A stretch of DNA of 64,000 bases from Fomitopsis serialis. Its lineage: Eukaryota; Basidiomycota; Agaricomycetes; Polyporales; Fomitopsidaceae. A program made the translations under genes and the position numbers. The stretch is from NCBI RefSeq assembly GCF_022376445.1, contig NW_025954968.1:372001-436000 (forward strand), written 5' to 3'. Under the pieces are notes generated by a model. The model made no database searches and was not told the DNA's origin. It was given only the letters and a program-made list of their open reading frames with translations. Shown piece by piece: positions 23,576-35,721 of the stretch; the first letter of the stretch is position 1; every line of letters begins with the position of its first letter.

Positions 23576-25255
23576 ATGCCCGTTATGCCTTTCTCATTTA
23601 GCTTTACGCTCGCAGTTCCTGGTCTCACCAACCCGTTTTCCAACCCTCCAGAGCCCGAACCTCTGCCGCCACAGCCAAGATTAGCCAGCCTTGACGCCGG
23701 AAGCAACAAGCAGGGATATAGAGATATAACTCCTGTCAATCGCCGTGCGCCTTCTCCATCTCTACAGCCTCCACTGTCCCGCAAGAGAGGATGGGTGCCA
23801 TCGGCTCCTGAATACAGTTCCCCTATCGCGAGTCCGACGTCTACCAGTGGTTACCTTGACACGCCTGCGAAGTATAGGGAGATGGCGTCCGCCTACAGTG
23901 AAGACGGGGTGGAGGAGATGGTCGCAGGTGAGTGTGTGATCCGTCCTGTATGCGTGCGCATCCACGATTCCAGCGGGAATACATGCCGGGTCTGATATGC
24001 GGGCGCGTGCAGTCCTCGACGTCGGGCATGCGGCCTGCACGTGTCCGCGTGTAGGCATTCATGAGGGGCGGGCTCCTACCTCTCATCCATGAAATCCTGC
24101 CCGCATACACGCATCCCAACGTCTCTTAAAATGCTCGCCGTAGTCATTGTGCCATCTCCCATGTCCAACACACTTACTTTTCATGTATCGATAGACTTGC
24201 CTCCGCCCAAGCGCCGGCGCACGCTTGCTGGTTCCATCGTCTCAACTGCGTTGAGTGCAGCCCTCATAGGGACTGCCGTAGGCCTTACCGTGTATCGCCT
24301 GTGAGTCTTCTGAAGATATTGTTAGGTGTGAAAATGTCGGTCTGACGTCTTCGAACTCATAGTTGGAGAGATCGGGGCAAGGCACCCGAATCACTCCTTC
24401 CTCCTCCATACGAACAAGGTGAATGGCTACCACCAAAGGTACGTCAAAAAGTATGTGAGCCGAATCCATCGTTAGTGCTGACTGCACTCTCAGCCCAATC
24501 AGTTCCATGCTTCTCCTGTACCGGTCACTCAAGTCACCCCTCCTACACCCCGCTCCTCCCGAAAGAGTCGTCATGTTGCTGGCCGACGGACACATCGGCA
24601 TCGCAAAGTCGGCCCTAGAGCAGGTCCCAGCTCTATCTCTTCTCACACTTCGACTGCTGCGCGTGCGCCCATTCCTCCGGAGTTCAACTTCGGCGCACCA
24701 GCACCTGTTGAGCCTGAAGAAGGCGAAGCGGACGACCAGGTACGGCTTTCCGTCGTTGAATGTATTGTGGCAAGACATTTAAACTCTCTATTTCAGATGT
24801 CTTGGATGGGAGGCCGACTTGCAGCCCTCATTGCGGAGGGTCAGCGTGCTCTTGGCAAGGAAGTCGTCGTCATGAGCGAGGCACAAGAAGACGAAGAAGA
24901 TGACGGTGGCGACGGATGGATCGAAGAAGACGACGGTCACAGTGTCGCCTCTTCTACACGGACAAGCAGGCGCAGATGGAATGCCAGTCCCCCGCCCTAC
25001 TCGACCTCTCGTCGCGGCTCCCCGTTCCCTAGCGCCTCACCCCGACGCACTACATTCGACCTCGCTCCCTCATACAACGGCTCTTCAAGCATGTCCATTC
25101 AAAGCTCGCCGCGCCGTCATGGTCGTGACGTGTCGGCGGAGCCAGACGCTTTTGCCAGCCGCAGTTTCATCGAGGACGAGTCGCAGTGGCAGACCCCCGA
25201 GCTTAGGGAAGCCATGGAGCGTGCGCGTCAGCTTCGCAGGCAAGACTATCCTTGA
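23576..25255 (+). CDS. Conserved-looking one-pass membrane protein of unknown function
   Basis: With the ATG at 23585 the exons are join(23585..23927, 24195..24300, 24363..24438, 24494..24739, 24797..25255), 1230 bases and 409 residues, with no frame problem; an in-frame Met at 23576 would add three residues. The N-terminal 115 residues are Pro/Ser-rich. A basic patch (PPPKRRRTLAG) sits directly before the only membrane helix (SIVSTALSAALIGTAVGLTV, around residue 125-145), which predicts a short lumenal or outer N-side or a tail with positive-inside orientation. The C-terminal 250 residues are polar: an acidic stretch rich in E and D, then Ser/Arg-rich low complexity, ending in a charged helix-like segment (ELREAMERARQLRR). 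I recognise no family. Clean splicing across five exons argues that it is a real, expressed gene. Confidence 0.75.
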
Positions 25256-25848
25256 CACACTCCGACTGCTTCAGAGTTGCAGCCCGCACGACTAGACATG
25301 ACCGAAATGTTAACCTTTAACGCTCTGTATTATTATTGTACCTAACGCATTGCATTCTCGCAGCTTTACTTCGAACCTGAAACTGTTATCTATCATTGTA
25401 GCACCCCGCATAGCATTCCCCTTCTACTTCGCACATATTGGGCTCTCGTCGTTCCAATTGTCACTTGAACTTCATTGTGTACTGCCTGTTCTGCAAAGTT
25501 TGAATAGAAATATAGTCATTCGGAAGACAGCTGAGCGCGTGTGACACGAACTGTGAGTCTCGAGAGTGCGGGCCAGGTGCGGGCTTTCGCTGCTGACTGA
25601 TCATCGCGTTTGAGAAACAGCTGGTCTGTACGGTGTACCGAAGGCCGTGACCGTGTCGAACGCCGCCGCGGCGCGCTCGTATAGCCCCAGATAGCCGCTG
25701 GACGTCCACTGCCTACCCCGTCCTCACCGATTTCGTCAACGCTATCAACCGTTCTCTGGGTCCTATCCACGTCAGTGTGATCCTTAAGACGAGCTGCAGA
25801 GGGGCAGACGTCTAGGTGCTGCCGGCTTGAGCCGCGGAGTCACCCACC
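25256..25848. other. Intergenic region upstream of GYP2-like gene
   Basis: No coding potential above background. It holds the 3' flank of the membrane-protein gene and the promoter of the Rab GAP gene; I see no clear TATA box or repeat. Confidence 0.5.
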
Positions 25849-28800
25849 ATGTCGACCATATCTACTCAGCTGCGCAACTTCAAGGAGCCGACGAAGGACC
25901 AGCAGACGCAGCTGTTCTTCGCGCTTCCACCGGACAAGCCGCTGGGCGAGAAGGATGTAGAGTTGGAGAAGATGGAGTGCCAGGCGTCGCTCGTCCTGTC
26001 GGGCGAGGAGGTGTTCGTGAGTGGTACTCGCTTTGGCCGGCGCGCTCTCTCATCCCGATTCACTTTGGCGCGGCGTTGTGACACTAGGCGGGGAAACTGC
26101 ATCTGCTGCCGCCATACTTGGCCTTCTGCTCGTCGGACCGCAAGAGCGCGCGGTTCACGATCCCGCTAGGTACCATTCGCAGGGTCGAGAGGCTTAATGC
26201 TCGTGCCGGGGTGTACGCCTTGAGCTTGTCATTGTATCATGGCATGAAATTCGTACGTATCTTCCATGTACAAAGCTGGGACCCATGTGCTGAAGGGGAC
26301 GTGGTCTTCCAGGTGATCCACATTACATCATTACGACCTACCGCCGATCTCTTCTGCTCCTTGCTCCGTGACGCGCTCAAAGTCGAGTTGCAGCGGGGCC
26401 GCATGAAGACGGTGAAGCCGTTTGTGAAGGTATGCTACTCAGAGGTGCTCGTGGCATCCGCAGAGAGCGAGGAGAAGGAGGCAGAAGCGGCGAAGACGGA
26501 CGACAACTCCTCTATTAACGATTCGGCGTATCTTGGAGGGTTAGGCTTGAAGTTCAAGTTCCCCGGTGACCCAAAGAAGTGAGTTTTCTGTTAAAGCTTG
26601 TCAAGACACTCGCTTAGCGCGATATAGACTGCGCGAGGCTTCCAAAACCAAGCTGTGGACAACCTACCTGAAGTGTGAGTGGACACAATTATGACAAGTC
26701 GCTCGTGCCAATACTCCACCTCCAGCCCATGGTCGGAATCTGACCCTCTTCCGTTATGCCCAATGTACACGCCTCGTACAGGTCGGCTTACCCAACAGGT
26801 TAAGAGGAGAGATGTGGGAGACACTCGTAGGCTCCTTGTACCTCCGATACGAGAATCCGGGGTATTACGAACAGATTCTCAAAGAGAACGAGGGGAGGAC
26901 AAATACTGCGACGGAGGAGATCGAGAAAGACTTGCACCGAAGTCTTCCTGAGTACTCAGCGTACCAGTCCGAGGAGGGTATTTCGTCTCTACGAAGAGTG
27001 CTACAAGCCTACTCCTTCAGGAACCCAGAGACTGGATACTGCCAGGTAACTCAAATAGTCGCGTTTCGTCTTCTAGATACTCATTGTCAACAGGCCATGA
27101 ACATCCTCGCTGCAGCGATCTTGATGTAAGTCCGCCAAAACGCGTGTATGAGAAACTCACAGCGAACACAGTGGGGCAGTTACATGTCGGAGGAGCAAGC
27201 GTTTTGGCTACTAGAGGTTATTTGCGACCGTCTTCTGCCGGGTTACTACAGGTCTGTCAGCGGATGGTCCCCACGCTCGACCTGCTGCTTATGCAATTCC
27301 CAGCCCATCCATGCATGGCACCTTGCTTGACCAACGGGTGTTTGAAGCGCTTGTCCACCGATGCCTTCCAATTCTGTACGACCACTTCCAACAAGTCGAT
27401 GTACAGCTCTCGGTTGCGTCTTTGCCGTGGTTCCTCAGTTTGTAAGACAATGTCCATGCAGTAGAGAACTCATACATTTAACAACATCCAGGTTCATCAA
27501 CAGCATGCCCATGGTCTTCGCCTTCCGGATCATTGACTGCTTCTTCTGCATGGGCCCGAAAGTGCTGTTCCAAGTGGGGTATGTACCATGTCCTTTCGTG
27601 AATTCTGTGAATCGCTGATCACGACTGCTAATTCAGACTTGGTCAGTTGCATCTCACAGTAGCTCCTGCAGCGTATTGATACTGCAGATCAGCGATATTG
27701 AAGATCAACGGAGAAGAGCTATTGCAGATCCAGGATGACGGTGGTTTCATCCAGTGAGTTACGACCGGATGGCAAGCATCGTCATTCGTGGCGAGATCTA
27801 ATTTTTCGCGCAGACTGATGCGCGAATACTTTTCGAAGCTCGGCGAATCAGCGCATCCTGAGTCGTCTGACCCTCGTGCTCGCGCCATCACGAGGTTCCA
27901 GGAGCTCCTGCTCGTGTCATTCCGAGAGTTCGCGGTGATTACTGACGACACTATCGTCGCGGAACGACGAAGGTATCGATCAGAAATCGTGAACAGCATC
28001 GAGTCGTTCTCCAAACGCTCCGCGGTCCGGAACCTCAAGACGCTGGCTCGCTTCACGAAGGAGCAGGCGGGATTGATCTACGATGCTCTCTTCAAGGCCA
28101 TCTGTGTGATCCCTCCACCGGCAACGGTTTTCCCTACTCCAGCGCTCTTGACAACAAAGGATGGCTCCGAAGAACGGCCTGAGACACGCATCGGTCTTCG
28201 GACATTCAAGGTGTTCCTCAGTGAGATCTGTACGTGGGCCAGAGATGAAAGGGTTGTCACGAATGGCGTGTCGGTACGTGATGGACAGTCGCGTTGTGTG
28301 TCCTAGACCTGACCCGTCCACAGTCAAGAATAGAGCGCGACGTCGCAGACCATGAGCTCATCGACCGCTTATTCTTCTTCTGGGACACATCCTACCGAGG
28401 CGCACTCTCCTTCCAGGTGAGCTCTCCGACATGGGTTTCGCCTGCATCGTTTTGATTGTCAGCGTAGGACCTCGTCAATGGCTTGGACGGTGTCATGTTC
28501 AACGATCTCATGGAAAACATCGAGTGGTTCTTCAATCTGCATGACAAGAACAAGGATGGGTACTTGACCAAAGACGAAGTGCTGACGCTGTCCGAGTCTC
28601 TCCTAGTAAGTATGACCTTCTCGTTGACTCTTGTCCGCTCATCGGCCTTTCGCAGTTCATCTTCCGGTTTGAAGTTGGCGATGCATACTTAGGAGCCGTC
28701 AGCCGCTTTATGTCGAATGCCTTCGAGTACGGCGACGCTCTCCTCCCCCGACAGGATGGTGCGGAACCCAACAATGACTCGCCTCCACCACAAATAGAGT

Positions 28801-29702
28801 CCAATCAGCCCTACATGAACCTGGCGACGTCAGTTTTGTTGTCTGCCCATCGTGACGATGTACTAACGCTTGGTGTAGATTCCGTATGGTGGTTCTCGCG
28901 GACGAGATTCTAGAGTCGTTCTTCGAGACCGACTTTGACTCCACCTTCAGGCTTGAGCCTGTTCCATTGGACTTGCCATCATCAAATCCTTCAGTGCTCG
29001 GGTCTCTCTGGTCCAACATCGCATCAGATGACAACCGCAAGTTCTTCAACATCGTCACCGACCAGATCGGTCGGACGATCGGCAAGCACCAGGTTGGTCG
29101 TGTCATGCTATCTCATGTCAGTCAAAGACTAATGGCCCACAGGTGTATCATCGCCCGGCCATCGGCAAGATCACCTCGCTGGAGGAGCCGAAGGCTCGTG
29201 AATCCCTCCTTACCCCGACGATGCGTCACTCAACATCTCAAACGAGTCTCAATAACGGGGCTTCGGATTCGGATCTTGCCACGCCCTCTGTCTCTACTTC
29301 GTCCTCCCTCCTTACCGTGGATACTCCTACGCCCAAATCGAAGCTGACGTCTGCTGAGTACTCACCCATGCCGAGTATGTTGCAGGCTGCCGCGAACGCA
29401 GCGGCGTACATGGAGCGTACGCCGTTCGCCATCGACGATGCGAAGGACGACGAAGAGGACACGGATGATGAAAGCGGAGTGGAGGATGACGGTGTCATGG
29501 ATGAAGTGAGTCGCCTAGACTTATGTACAGTGATGGAGTGCTCAATTGTGCATTAGGTCGATGCTTTCCTTGAGGAGCATGATACAGGCCTTACCGATGC
29601 TGACAGAGAGCTAGCTAAAGGTCCGTATCACTTGGGCTGCCCATGAGTTCAGATCTAATACCCACCCTCTTGCTAGATCTCATCAACGCAGAACCAGTAT
29701 GA
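25849..29702 (+). CDS. GRAM-TBC-EF-hand Rab GTPase-activating protein (GYP2/TBC1D9 type)
   Basis: The protein would stimulate GTP hydrolysis on Rab/Ypt GTPases at trafficking membranes. The first exons encode a GRAM domain ([20 protein letters not shown], then [17 protein letters not shown]). After the linker [12 protein letters not shown] comes the TBC domain: [20 protein letters not shown], the arginine-finger motif [12 protein letters not shown] (I-x2-D-x2-R) and the glutamine-finger motif TGYCQAMN (Y-x-Q), so both catalytic residues are present. Downstream lies one canonical EF-hand, [12 protein letters not shown] (about 28545), then a polar Ser/Asp-rich tail ending at TGA 29700-29702. 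All joins I tested are GT-AG and in frame across about 17 exons, with no frameshift. It converges on the WDR5 gene, with 204 bp between stops. One 60-bp intron in the GRAM domain (26253-26312) is frame-neutral. Confidence 0.9.
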
Positions 29703-29906
29703 TAGGCTGTCCGCTGTCCCCGGACTCGTCTCGAACATCGTCTTGTCGCTTTTCCACATGCTATATAGCTTTACAGGTTGTAACAGTATCTACAGGCGTT
29801 CATAACAGACATCAATGCATATTACACTATTGTTATACAATCCACAAAGCACGGGGAGCGACTAACTTCACAGAGCGCAATATAGCTCGATCGAAATGGT
29901 GGACGT

Positions 29907-31367
<1,461 letters not shown>

Positions 31368-32380
31368 TGATGAGAGCACGTGGGAGGTGGTAGCACTCCG
31401 GAAAAGGCTACGCCTTCTGAACTTAACAGATACAAACAAACAGCAACCCGTTTGGGTAGTAGCGACCAGGTAAGTAGCGACCATTCGTTGACTACGGCTC
31501 TTGGCAGATGCGAGCACATGCTGTACCCGAATGTATTTGTATGAGGTCGTTGAATCCAGTGCCTTTCCGAGAGTGGCCAGTGAAGGCTTCGATGTCTGTC
31601 TGACTTATATGCCTGACGATGAGCTTGGTATGTGATTCTTCGCAACTCTAGTAGCGTACTACCCGTATTAATTTGAAGATCCGTGCCCTGCTCCCTTCTA
31701 ATCAGGTATGAAATGATTCGGATGTCACGAAGATGTCTATGACGGATATATAAGTCACATAAATCAAGCAGGCCTGCGATAATGCGGACACTAAGGACGC
31801 GTAAGTATGAGCCTTCAAGTTGCCGTTGAGCCCAAAACGTCTCCCGTGCTTTTGCTGAGTATCAGTCTCAGTAGTTCAACTTTTGCATCGTTTTGCAGGG
31901 TAGATGAAGTACTATTGTCGCCGCCGTTGCGACTCAAGATGAACTGAGTCGCAGATCTCGCTAGATGAAAGCTTGTTGGACATTGCGCGCTTCTGCTTCG
32001 GGGCCCTGGAAGCCTGGTGGACTGACGTGAATGGCATAGTTTGACGGACGACTGCAACAGGCACCGTGAAGGTTGATCCGGGTTTCCGATGCAACTACTT
32101 ACTAGGTCAATTTCGAAACGCCACAACTACTACGTACGTCGAATCCGGTATGTCGAGCCTGCTGAGTAGCCCCACATTCACCTACCTTCATTGCTATATA
32201 GCTGATTTTTGTCTAAGCCCGTAAAGGCAAATGCCCGTCGCGCGATCCCACCAACATGGGTTCCGCAGCAGGGCGTCAGTGCAGATGTGAGCACCTTCCA
32301 GTGTCCATGACTCCGCACGATGCATTCTTCCTCATGCACAGCAGGGTCGTCGACGGGCATGCACAGTCGTGAACTCGGCC
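31368..32380. other. Stretch upstream of WDR5 and znf2, no firm gene
   Basis: Minus-strand open segments at 31815-32126 include a Lys/Arg/Ser-rich frame (31912-32094) but have no recognisable domain or complete exon chain. The region must carry the WDR5 promoter (right side of 31367) and the znf2 promoter. Confidence 0.4.
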
Positions 32381-32387
32381 TATAAAA
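32381..32387 (+). promoter_or_regulatory. TATA box of znf2
   Basis: TATAAAA sits 94 bases before the znf2 ATG (32475), close to the 85-base distance seen in znf1. Confidence 0.6.
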
Positions 32388-32474
32388 GCACTAGCATTCG
32401 CCATGGCCCTCAGCAACTCGACCAGACTCGAAGCCCCAAACCTCATAACCCAAGGCTTATACAACTGACTCAAG

Positions 32475-32780
32475 ATGCCTTTCCGCATGACGAAGGGCGA
32501 AGCCTGTGCAATACCTGGCGTGGTGCAAGACCTGCGAGAAAACTGGACAATTGAATCATTGCTCCTCAGGACCCATGGCAACGAAGATGTCGCTCAACAA
32601 ACCTACTACATGTCGCCGTTCGCCGCCCTCAATGACGGTACAATCGGACCTCTTCCGAGTCAACCAATGGCAACTCCCGTACCGCTGGTGTCCCTCCCAG
32701 AGACTCAGTGGACTTGTCCCGTGTGTGGTATGTCGTTTTCTCGGGAAGACACGTACAGACGACACGTGAAGACCCATTGA
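32475..32780 (+). CDS. Small protein with one C-terminal C2H2 zinc finger (znf2)
   Basis: A single open exon of 101 residues. The first 70 residues are polar and without fold signature (MPF start, NWTIESLLLRTHGNEDV, MSPFAAL, then Pro-rich). The last 24 residues form one finger, CPVCGMSFSREDTYRRHVKTH, with C-x2-C-x12-H-x3-H spacing, and the stop follows the last His. It is the paralogue of znf1 (2682-3003). znf1 is shorter in the middle and has an intron where this copy has continuous coding sequence. A GTGAGT...TTTTCAG pair just after the stop (about 32799-32852) suggests an intron in the 3' UTR. Cellular role unknown; with only one finger it may act through a partner. Confidence 0.7.
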   Translation: MPFRMTKGEACAIPGVVQDLRENWTIESLLLRTHGNEDVAQQTYYMSPFAALNDGTIGPLPSQPMATPVPLVSLPETQWTCPVCGMSFSREDTYRRHVKTH

Positions 32781-33330
32781 GGCCTGCGTGGTTATAGGTG
32801 AGTTTACGGTCGAGCCATACAATTAGATTGATGTACTGAAAGTCTTTTTCAGGGGCATCATAGACTGTCTACCTTGTCCTTGACAAGTCTGTGATGCCGC
32901 CGTGGTGACAGCTCGCTTACTCGGTGCCTCCTTGAAGTGCCCGTCGCACTGGTCCTCTGTCTGCTGCTTTGTATTATAATCAGATTTGTCCTTGTAGCGA
33001 TATTATTTCCCATTTTAATGTATTCGATGATATTCACACGTCTTAGTCCAATGCACCATGATTAAGGAGATATATGTAGTCTTCGCATCCCGTCCATGGA
33101 GTCACTGGCAGTGCCAGTGTATAATAGACTAGTTCGATGCTTGGGTATAATGTGCCTCGCCTCACTCGAACGCTTGGCCTGAGATTTCAATTCAAGAGCT
33201 TTGAGCGTGTTAGATGTTTGACGAGTCGAGAACGCATGCTCGTACCGCAGCAAGTTGAGCAGAGTGCTCTCGAGGGGCACTGAGAAGAACCCGGCCAGTC
33301 ATGGTGGCCATTACCGGGCCGATGCGCCGG
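32781..33330. other. 3' flank of znf2, no gene
   Basis: It contains the putative 3' UTR intron of znf2 and AT-rich sequence to about 33060. Short frames only. Confidence 0.5.
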
Positions 33331-33348
33331 CGTGTGGCAAGTTGACCG

Positions 33349-34143
33349 TTATTTGCTGAGTACGCCTCGGCCGTCTACTCGAGTCTCGGGGAGCCATGCT
33401 CCAGGAATCGCCTCAACAGAGTCAGCTTTAGTAAGTCGACGGTGCATGATTGAAAGTCGGCCTCGCGCCAGCGCAAGACCTCCACATTGTCTTTCCACGC
33501 CTCGGACGACGTCGCGATGATATCGCCGTTGGGCTTGATGTGGACGGGAAGCAGCACGCCTCCGTTCGTGTTCATTGCAGTCGCTTCGCCTCGCGCCGCG
33601 AGTCGCGCGCCCTGAGACGCGAGTCGCGCGCCCTGGACTGAGACGTGAGGGGAGGGTGACCCGGCCGGGGACCCGGCCGTTCCAGAGGATGTCGCAGAGC
33701 AAGGCCATAGTGAGGTAGGCTTCTACTTACTATGGCGACAACGACCTTGCCGTCAGCGTACCACAGGTAATACTCGGCCAAGGTGCCGTACACTGGCAGC
33801 TCGAGCCTGCGGATGAGCTGACCGTCGACGAGGCTAAACACGAGGAGCGAGGGCGGGACATTCCTGATCTGAATCGGCATTGACGATGAGGTTACGGTCG
33901 GTGTCGAAAACAGGGTCAAGGTGATACGGTGGAGGTTGTACAAAATGGGCGAGGTGCGCTACGTGCTCGAGACCCCCGTGTGGGCCTCCCGCGCGCCAGA
34001 TATCGACGCTGGTCTTGCCGAAGGTGAGTACATACGCCTGATGGACGTAGAATGCCTCTATGTCGCCGTCGAGGGAGACAGGGAGGCGGATGGTAGGTCT
34101 TTTTCGCTAGACAAAGCGGGCCGTCAACATACTGACCATACAC
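33349..34143 (-). pseudogene. Fragmentary gene, perhaps the C-terminal part of an F-box/propeller-like protein
   Basis: Three minus-strand segments look coding but lie in different frames: GDIEAFYVHQAYVLTFGKTS (about 34065-34010), LLVFSLVDGQLIRRLELPV with YGTLAEYYLWYADGKVVVAI (about 33870-33735), and VHIKPNGDIIATSSEAW (about 33545-33495). The last segment ends at a stop near 33375. The pattern of short beta strands with a 'function of X is V-L-S-L' rhythm resembles the C-terminal parts of agaricomycete F-box proteins, but no F-box is visible. Between the second and third segments sits a GC-rich insert with a 20-bp direct repeat. It could be a broken gene or a gene with sequence errors; naming is uncertain. 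Confidence 0.3.
33594..33640 (+). repeat. Two copies of a GC-rich direct repeat
   Basis: The string GAGTCGCGCGCCCTG occurs twice within 35 bases (about 33600 and 33620), followed by CGGGGACCCGGCC-type short palindromic sequence to 33680. It lies within the putative intron or insert of the fragmentary gene. Confidence 0.6.
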
Positions 34144-34999
34144 GATCCAATGTAGCCTCTCACTCTGTGGAAGTCACGCAAAGCCGAATGGTCGTAGCAG
34201 AAGGTGCGATGGAACACTTCTGAGCCCCGAGTGGCGTCCTACAAATACAACAGTCATTCACATCGCACTCCCCGTCTGCTGATCGGGATCGCCCTATAGT
34301 AAGCAGTTGTGCCTTTGGAATGACTCGGATGCGGTGGCCCACCGTCCGATGCCTTCTTGAAGTTCTTCGGGGTGCTCGGACACTGTTACACGATGCTTCG
34401 GCGAGTGTTACATAGATCAAGGAGGGCCTCCTGAACGTTTGGGCGCGGTGAATGCGGCTTCAAAGGTGCAGCCCCACAGCAGCCGACGTGCTCGCCTGGG
34501 TAAAATACGGGATGCTGTGGTGGGCGCGGGTTCAAGAAGACGGCTGTTGACTTCTTGAAACGTCTGCATGCGGCGAACATGGTGGACGTGGGCTATAATG
34601 GTGCAGCGCAGCAGCCGAATCGGACGCATGCCACGATTACGCTGATCAACCCTAGAGCGCAGGCAGACAGGAGAGACATTGTAGACAAGATACGATCTGA
34701 ACCGCCTGTTCACTCGATACGTCTTATGTTCATCCTTATTCCAAAGCAAGGCTGATTCAAACCTCTGGGCGGTCAAGGTGACTGCTCCTCGTCTGTGTGC
34801 CGTGCTATTTCGATTCACATGTTGCATGTGCAGCACTGGATGACCCTGCGCATCGCGTATCATCAAAATCAGCCGGGGCGCTGTTCTGGTGCTTTGTAGT
34901 GTTCCGCCGCTCACCTGGAGAGCTGACCGAGCACATTTGGTTGAACGCGCATGGGCTGTCTACCAACGCTCGCGTGTCAAGGCTGACGGTTGTCAGACG
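34144..34999. other. Stretch without assignable gene
   Basis: Both strands have frames up to 165 codons (minus 34417-34914), but their composition is irregular and no motif or splicing pattern is convincing. Confidence 0.4.
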
Positions 35000-35006
35000 T
35001 ATAAAA
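35000..35006 (+). promoter_or_regulatory. TATA box of the secreted zinc-finger gene
   Basis: TATAAAA lies 158 bases before ATG 35158; the leader between them is pyrimidine-rich with CAACC/CATCC runs typical of fungal transcription starts. Confidence 0.5.
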
Positions 35007-35157
35007 GGCAGGATGCAGGTCTGTTCAAAGTCAGGCCGGTCCTCTTTCACGCGTGCAGCCTTACTCTAACGTACATTCAACCACCCATCCATCCTTATTA
35101 ACCTCACAGTCCTCCCTCTTATCGCACGAACGTAACGATCAATCCCGTTTATTCGCC

Positions 35158-35721
35158 ATGCAACTTACCGCCGCTCTCCTCGCTACCCTCGCTCTCCTTT
35201 GCACTGTCTTCTTCAACTTCGCGCAGGCCGTCCCGCTTACGCCCTCCCGAAACGATGCCGACGCCTGCGCAAGCCTGGCGGATTGCGACTCTTGTGGTTC
35301 GTCACTCTTTTGGTTGCCCGAAGTCTGCCATTCACAATCCCTGCCATTGCAGTCCACGCGAGTCGATGTGGGTTCTCCCTTGACACGCAAAGCTGTGCCT
35401 CGAAGGACAGTCACGCTGGGAGGCTCGTGACATCTGCGACTCAATGCAAGAAGGCGGTCGCTGTAAGTACCCCGCACTGTTCCTGATCAGATCGCGTCAA
35501 TGTTGATGCATGTACCATAGATCCATGCCGCACGAGAGTGGTATATCGCTGCGAGAGCAGAATCAGCAGATGCGGCATTGACAGAGACAAAGGCGCGCGC
35601 CCTGGATCGCCGGGTGTCTGACACCAAACCATATGAGTGTCCGAGATGCTTCGCTGCGTTCTCTACGAAGGCCGCCTTGGCGCGCCATAGAGCATCCGGT
35701 TGTCCCAATGCCCGCCACTGA
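35158..35721 (+). CDS. Small protein with signal peptide, Cys motif and C-terminal C2HC zinc finger
   Basis: join(35158..35296, 35353..35462, 35521..35721), 450 bases, 149 residues, both introns GT-AG and in phase. Residues 1-24 (MQLTAALLATLALLCTVFFN and following AQA) are a textbook signal peptide with a likely cut after AQA. The next 60 residues hold six Cys (CASLADCDSCVHASRCGF, then QSC and TQC), spaced like a PSI-type disulfide module. The last exon encodes a charged helix and then PYECPRCFAAFSTKAALARH followed by RASGC, a finger with C-x2-C-x12-H-x4-C ligands that is introduced by the TKPYEC linker of classical zinc fingers. A secreted protein ending in a zinc finger is unusual. It may be a small secreted effector-like protein, or two genes wrongly joined at the second intron, but the clean phase argues for one protein. 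Confidence 0.6.

Noticed and set aside
32556..32822. Minus-strand frame opposite znf2
   Set aside because: Antisense shadow of the zinc-finger exon.
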